This document shows positions 60,685 to 64,000 of a stretch of 64,000 nucleotides of DNA, piece after piece. The notes below the pieces were generated by a model. It was not told the origin of the DNA and ran no database searches. It saw nothing but the letters and a program-made list of their open reading frames with translations. The position numbers and the translations under genes are program-made. The stretch covers positions 62,001 through 126,000 of the forward strand of contig VDFB02275638.1 in NCBI GenBank assembly GCA_007258455.2. The letters are read 5' to 3'. Origin of the DNA: Sequoia sempervirens. Taxonomy: Eukaryota; Streptophyta; Pinopsida; Cupressales; Cupressaceae. The stretch's first letter is position 1. Each line of letters opens with the position of its first letter.

Positions 60685-62731
60685 TGAAATATCCCCCTTA
60701 TCTTTTTTTAATTTTTAGCACATAAAACTTCACCTGTTAACGTTAGCCAAAGAAAGATAAACAACTGAAAGCAACCCTTCACATTTTGATCACCCAGATC
60801 TTAGAGTGGGCAAGGTGAGAGCATATAGTGTAAGGGGATCTAATAACAATATGAAAGCAACCCTTCGCGTTCTAATCATCCAGATCCCAGAGTGAGCAAG
60901 GTGAGAGAATATAGTGTAAGGGGATTTTATATCAATAAACTTAAAATGATGGAAGTACAATGTTATTGGTGGCAAGCCAACCAATAGAGAAAATATAAAT
61001 GCTTAGGTGGCAAGTCACCCTCTTCCACTTTTCAGTAGGCTACAAGAAAAGTAAATGAAAGTAAAATGCTTAGGTAGCAAAGCCAGCCTCCTCCACTTTT
61101 CAACGGGTAACAAAGCAAGAAAATAACTAAGCGGCAAGCCAGCCTCTTCCACTTTTCAGTGGGAAAGAACACAAGTACTAAAATGAAAAAACTAATCAGT
61201 ACTACTGAAATAGTGTTACAATATTGAGTCTATTACAATGGATCATGAGATAACATAGCAATATAAAGGCCTAAGTGTTAGATAATCATCTCCATGATAA
61301 ATACAAAGATAAGCATCATGATATAAAGACAAAATACTGAAAAATACCAGGTTTGATATGAAGGAGCAACAATCTGATTTTTTGATCAACAAGCTTGAAT
61401 CCCACTCAAATGCTCATAACTCTCTCCACACTCCTCTAAATGACCCCAAATTGAAAGTAAATGAAGCATATGGGCTAGGCATCCAAGTTTAAGCATCCAA
61501 ACACCACCAAATAACCCTATAAACTCTAGTATGCTTCCCAAAGCTCCTAGACTAAATAGTACGACCCCCTAGAAAGGGCGACCTTATGGCATATATCACA
61601 CACATGAGCTAAAATCACCATAGTAGGAGCAAAGGGGTGCCCAATAGAAATGATTCCAATAAATCATTACCCATAAAAATTGTCTAACTCCTCAAAATGA
61701 TATGATCAAGAACATGGGTCAACTAGGTCTATTGAAGCACTCCAAAAAGAACACCAAATAGCAAAGGAAACACATCAAAAATTCCTTAGAAGACATCAAA
61801 GCCACACCAAATTAAAAATTGGAATGAGTCCATCACCAATGAAGTTCATTTGGACCCTTTGAATGAAGGAGCACCAACAATCCAACTAGGAGCTATCTTG
61901 CAAGCCTGAAATTGAATAAGGCTAGGACGTAATCCAACCCTGAAATAAGAGTGTGAATAAAATTCAGCAACACTTTGTTATGATATAAAAAAATGGATAA
62001 CCAAATGAAGAGGAAAAGAGGCATACTTATAGGTTTTCAACCCATAAATTCAAATCCCTTTTCCCTCCAAAATGGGATGCCCAAATATGAGGAATATAAT
62101 ATTATAAATTAAAACTCATGGCTTGTCAAATAATGCATCCACTTTACCTTGGCAAATATTAATACTTAAAAAATTTTAATCTCTAATATGGGCATCCAAA
62201 ATGAGGCCCACCTTTTTAACACAACTTCAAGTCACAAGGCCTAGGCACGAGGTCCAAAAGCAACAAAGAAATATAATGTGATTTATGTTTAAAACTTTCC
62301 TTTTCGAGCTCCAAGAATGCTAGAGAAGCCACTACCAAAATAGAACTACCTCATTGCCAGAATTAGAAACTGTGTGTGATGCCAAATTGACTGATAAAAA
62401 TAACATTTACTAAAAATAGCATATTGCTAAAAATAATAAGTGACTCTAAACTATGTTTGAGCATAAATCAAGCAAACATTGTAACTTACTAAAAATAGTA
62501 AAGTCCAAAAATATCCTCTAATTGAAATGCATGTCACACCCCTCTGAAACCCTCTGAAAACCCAATAATACCTAGAAGACACTCTACCAAACTCCTGCAA
62601 ACACCCCTTGAAAACTCAAAAGGAAACCTCCTAGAAAAAGGAAACCCTAATTCTGCCTTTGACTAGCCTACGGGCCTCCAAAATAGGCTAACAGTCTCAA
62701 AATGAACTAGTGCTGAGAAGGGAACATTACA
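60685..62731 (-). mobile_element. 3' LTR of a Ty3/Gypsy chromovirus (2.05 kb)
   Basis: On the minus strand the LTR starts TGTAATGTTCCC at 62731 and ends GGGGGATATTTCA at 60685. It directly follows the polypurine tract and chromodomain-bearing pol. U3 contains two CTAAAAATAG boxes on the plus strand (62410-62419, 62489-62498). The distal part has internal tandem repeats: two units near 60768-60925 (GCAAGGTGAGAGNATATAGT) and three near 60985-61165 (CTTCCACTTTTCAGTGGG type). The 5' LTR would lie right of the window. Confidence 0.85.
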
Positions 62732-62745
62732 GTCCACCCTCCCCA
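62732..62745 (-). other. Polypurine tract of the chromovirus
   Basis: Minus-strand GGGGAGGGTGGAC immediately precedes the 3' LTR start, the plus-strand priming site of LTR retrotransposon reverse transcription. Confidence 0.8.
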
Positions 62746-64000
62746 TGATTGCTTGTCCTCAAGAAATTGCAATTCTAGATGCTGCAAAATTTGCTCATCC
62801 TCCCAAGTAGCATCTCCAATCAGTAAATTCTTCCACTTCACCAAATATTCTTTGATAGACCTCCTCCTCAAAGAGCACTCCCTAAAATCAATGACTGCCT
62901 CTAAAACCAATGCCGATTGTCCCTCCTCATCCAATGGAGGAAAATATGGTGAATCTAAAACATTATTCCCAAGCACCTTCTCGAGGCATGACACGTGGAA
63001 GACATTATGTACCTTGCTACTCACTGGTAGCTCTAACTTGTAAGCCACTTCCCCAACTCTCCTAATGATCCTGAAAGGCCCATAGAAACATGGCTTGAGT
63101 TTCTTTGCTCCACTCTTCTTGAGAGTGGACTATTTGTAAGGTTGGAGCCTCAAGTAGACCATTTCTCCTACCTCAAAAGTGTGCTCAATATGATATTGAT
63201 CAGCATACATCTTATGTTGATTCTATGCATGGTGAAGATTATCCTTCAAAGATCTCAAAATGTCTTGACTTTGTTGCAACATATCCCTCGCTTAAGGGGC
63301 TCTACTATAACCAAACATCAAATCTATGAAGCTAGGAGCCTCACATCCATACAAAGCTATGAAAGGACACATTTTGTAGACATGTGGTAAGAAGAGAGTT
63401 ATAACAATACTCTCCCAAATGAAGCCATCTCACCCAAGCCTTTTGCTACCCTGAAACATAATTTTCCTAAGATAGCCCTCCAACCACTTGTTCACAATCT
63501 TTGTCTACCCTTCTATCTATGGGTGATAACTAGTGCTTGGAGTGAGCACTGTACCACTCAATTTGAAAATATCCTACCAAAAATTACTTAGGAACTTGTT
63601 GTCCCTATCACTCACAATGTTTTATGGAAACCCATGCAATCTGAACACCTCTCTGAAGAACGAATCAACAACTTGAGCTACTGTAAATGAGCTGGTAATG
63701 GCAAAAAAAAGGAAAAACTTCATCAATTTGTCCACAACAACATATATGCAATCTCTCTCTTGCACATTTGGCAACCGAGTGATGAAATCCATCGAGATAC
63801 TTTCCCATTTATGATCAAGAATAGGTAAGGGCTACAACAAACCAACTAGAAAAGTGTGCTCATTTTTGTTATGCTAGCAGATCAAACACTCCTTAATGTA
63901 GTGAAGGACCTCATCCTTGAGCCCCTTTTGTGAAAACATCTCACAAATCTAGACCTATATGTCTTGAAATACCCTTGATGACCATCCAAGTAAATGTTAT
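62746..64000 (-). pseudogene. Ty3/Gypsy chromovirus pol 3' part: integrase core, GPF/GPY-type region, chromodomain
   Basis: Reading leftwards, KWESISMDFITRLPNVQERD and GFPKNIVSDRDNKFLSNFW carry integrase-core acidic residues. Then come CFYGPFRIIRRVGEVAYKLE, NVFHVSCLEKVLG and a chromodomain (62.8-62.9 kb) with IKEYLVKWKN and ATWEDE. The order integrase, GPF/GPY-type region, chromodomain, PPT, LTR is that of Tekay/Del-type chromoviruses. Premature stops at 63130, 63223, 63505, 63517 and 63574 replace expected glutamines or similar, so it is inactive. The element is cut by the window edge. Confidence 0.9.

Noticed and set aside
1..64000. CRISPR, operon, phage or other prokaryotic system
   Set aside because: Spliced exons, LTR elements, LINEs and hAT elements show plant nuclear DNA. 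No regularly spaced palindromic repeats with unique spacers were seen.

Overview
The window looks like nuclear DNA of a gymnosperm, most likely a conifer. It is AT-rich, almost all decayed transposons, and holds one recognisable nuclear gene, whose introns are loaded with retroelements and reach about 20 kb. The species cannot be named from the sequence alone.

The dominant structure is a direct tandem duplication. Copy A (1 to about 22512, probably starting left of the window) and copy B (36998 to about 58285) are collinear, offset by about 36-37 kb, and carry the same transposon fossils in the same order. In order: a dead hAT transposase, a TA-rich microsatellite, a solo LTR with a 5-bp target duplication, a non-coding stretch, the 5' exons of a histidinol-phosphate aminotransferase gene (HISN6/HPA type, minus strand), a MITE at its 5' end, a Copia-type solo LTR and a LINE fragment. 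Between the copies (22513-36997) lie another LTR, the LINE endonuclease half, the 3' exons of the aminotransferase, a non-autonomous hAT element with a perfect 8-bp target duplication, and the 5' end of a Ty3/Gypsy element. Right of copy B are LINE reverse transcriptase remains, a palindromic microsatellite and the 3' end of a minus-strand chromodomain Ty3/Gypsy element with a 2-kb LTR.

The aminotransferase catalyses the PLP-dependent transamination of histidine biosynthesis in the plastid. Copy A has an open N-terminal exon set but no 3' exons inside the window. Copy B joins in phase, through an intron of about 20 kb, to the only visible 3' exons (28.6-27.5 kb), but its transit-peptide exon carries a 65-bp inverted repeat that shifts the frame. 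As seen here, neither copy is demonstrably complete. If the duplication continues to the left, copy A's own 3' exons should lie about 8.4-9.5 kb beyond the left edge.

Other points of interest are CTA(A/T)4TAG boxes shared by several unrelated LTRs, a GC-AG intron, strongly uneven divergence between the two copies, and a GGCGGACTT array inside a Gypsy LTR. No rRNA, tRNA, CRISPR or prokaryotic feature was seen. Boundaries and identities come from reading and hand alignment only.
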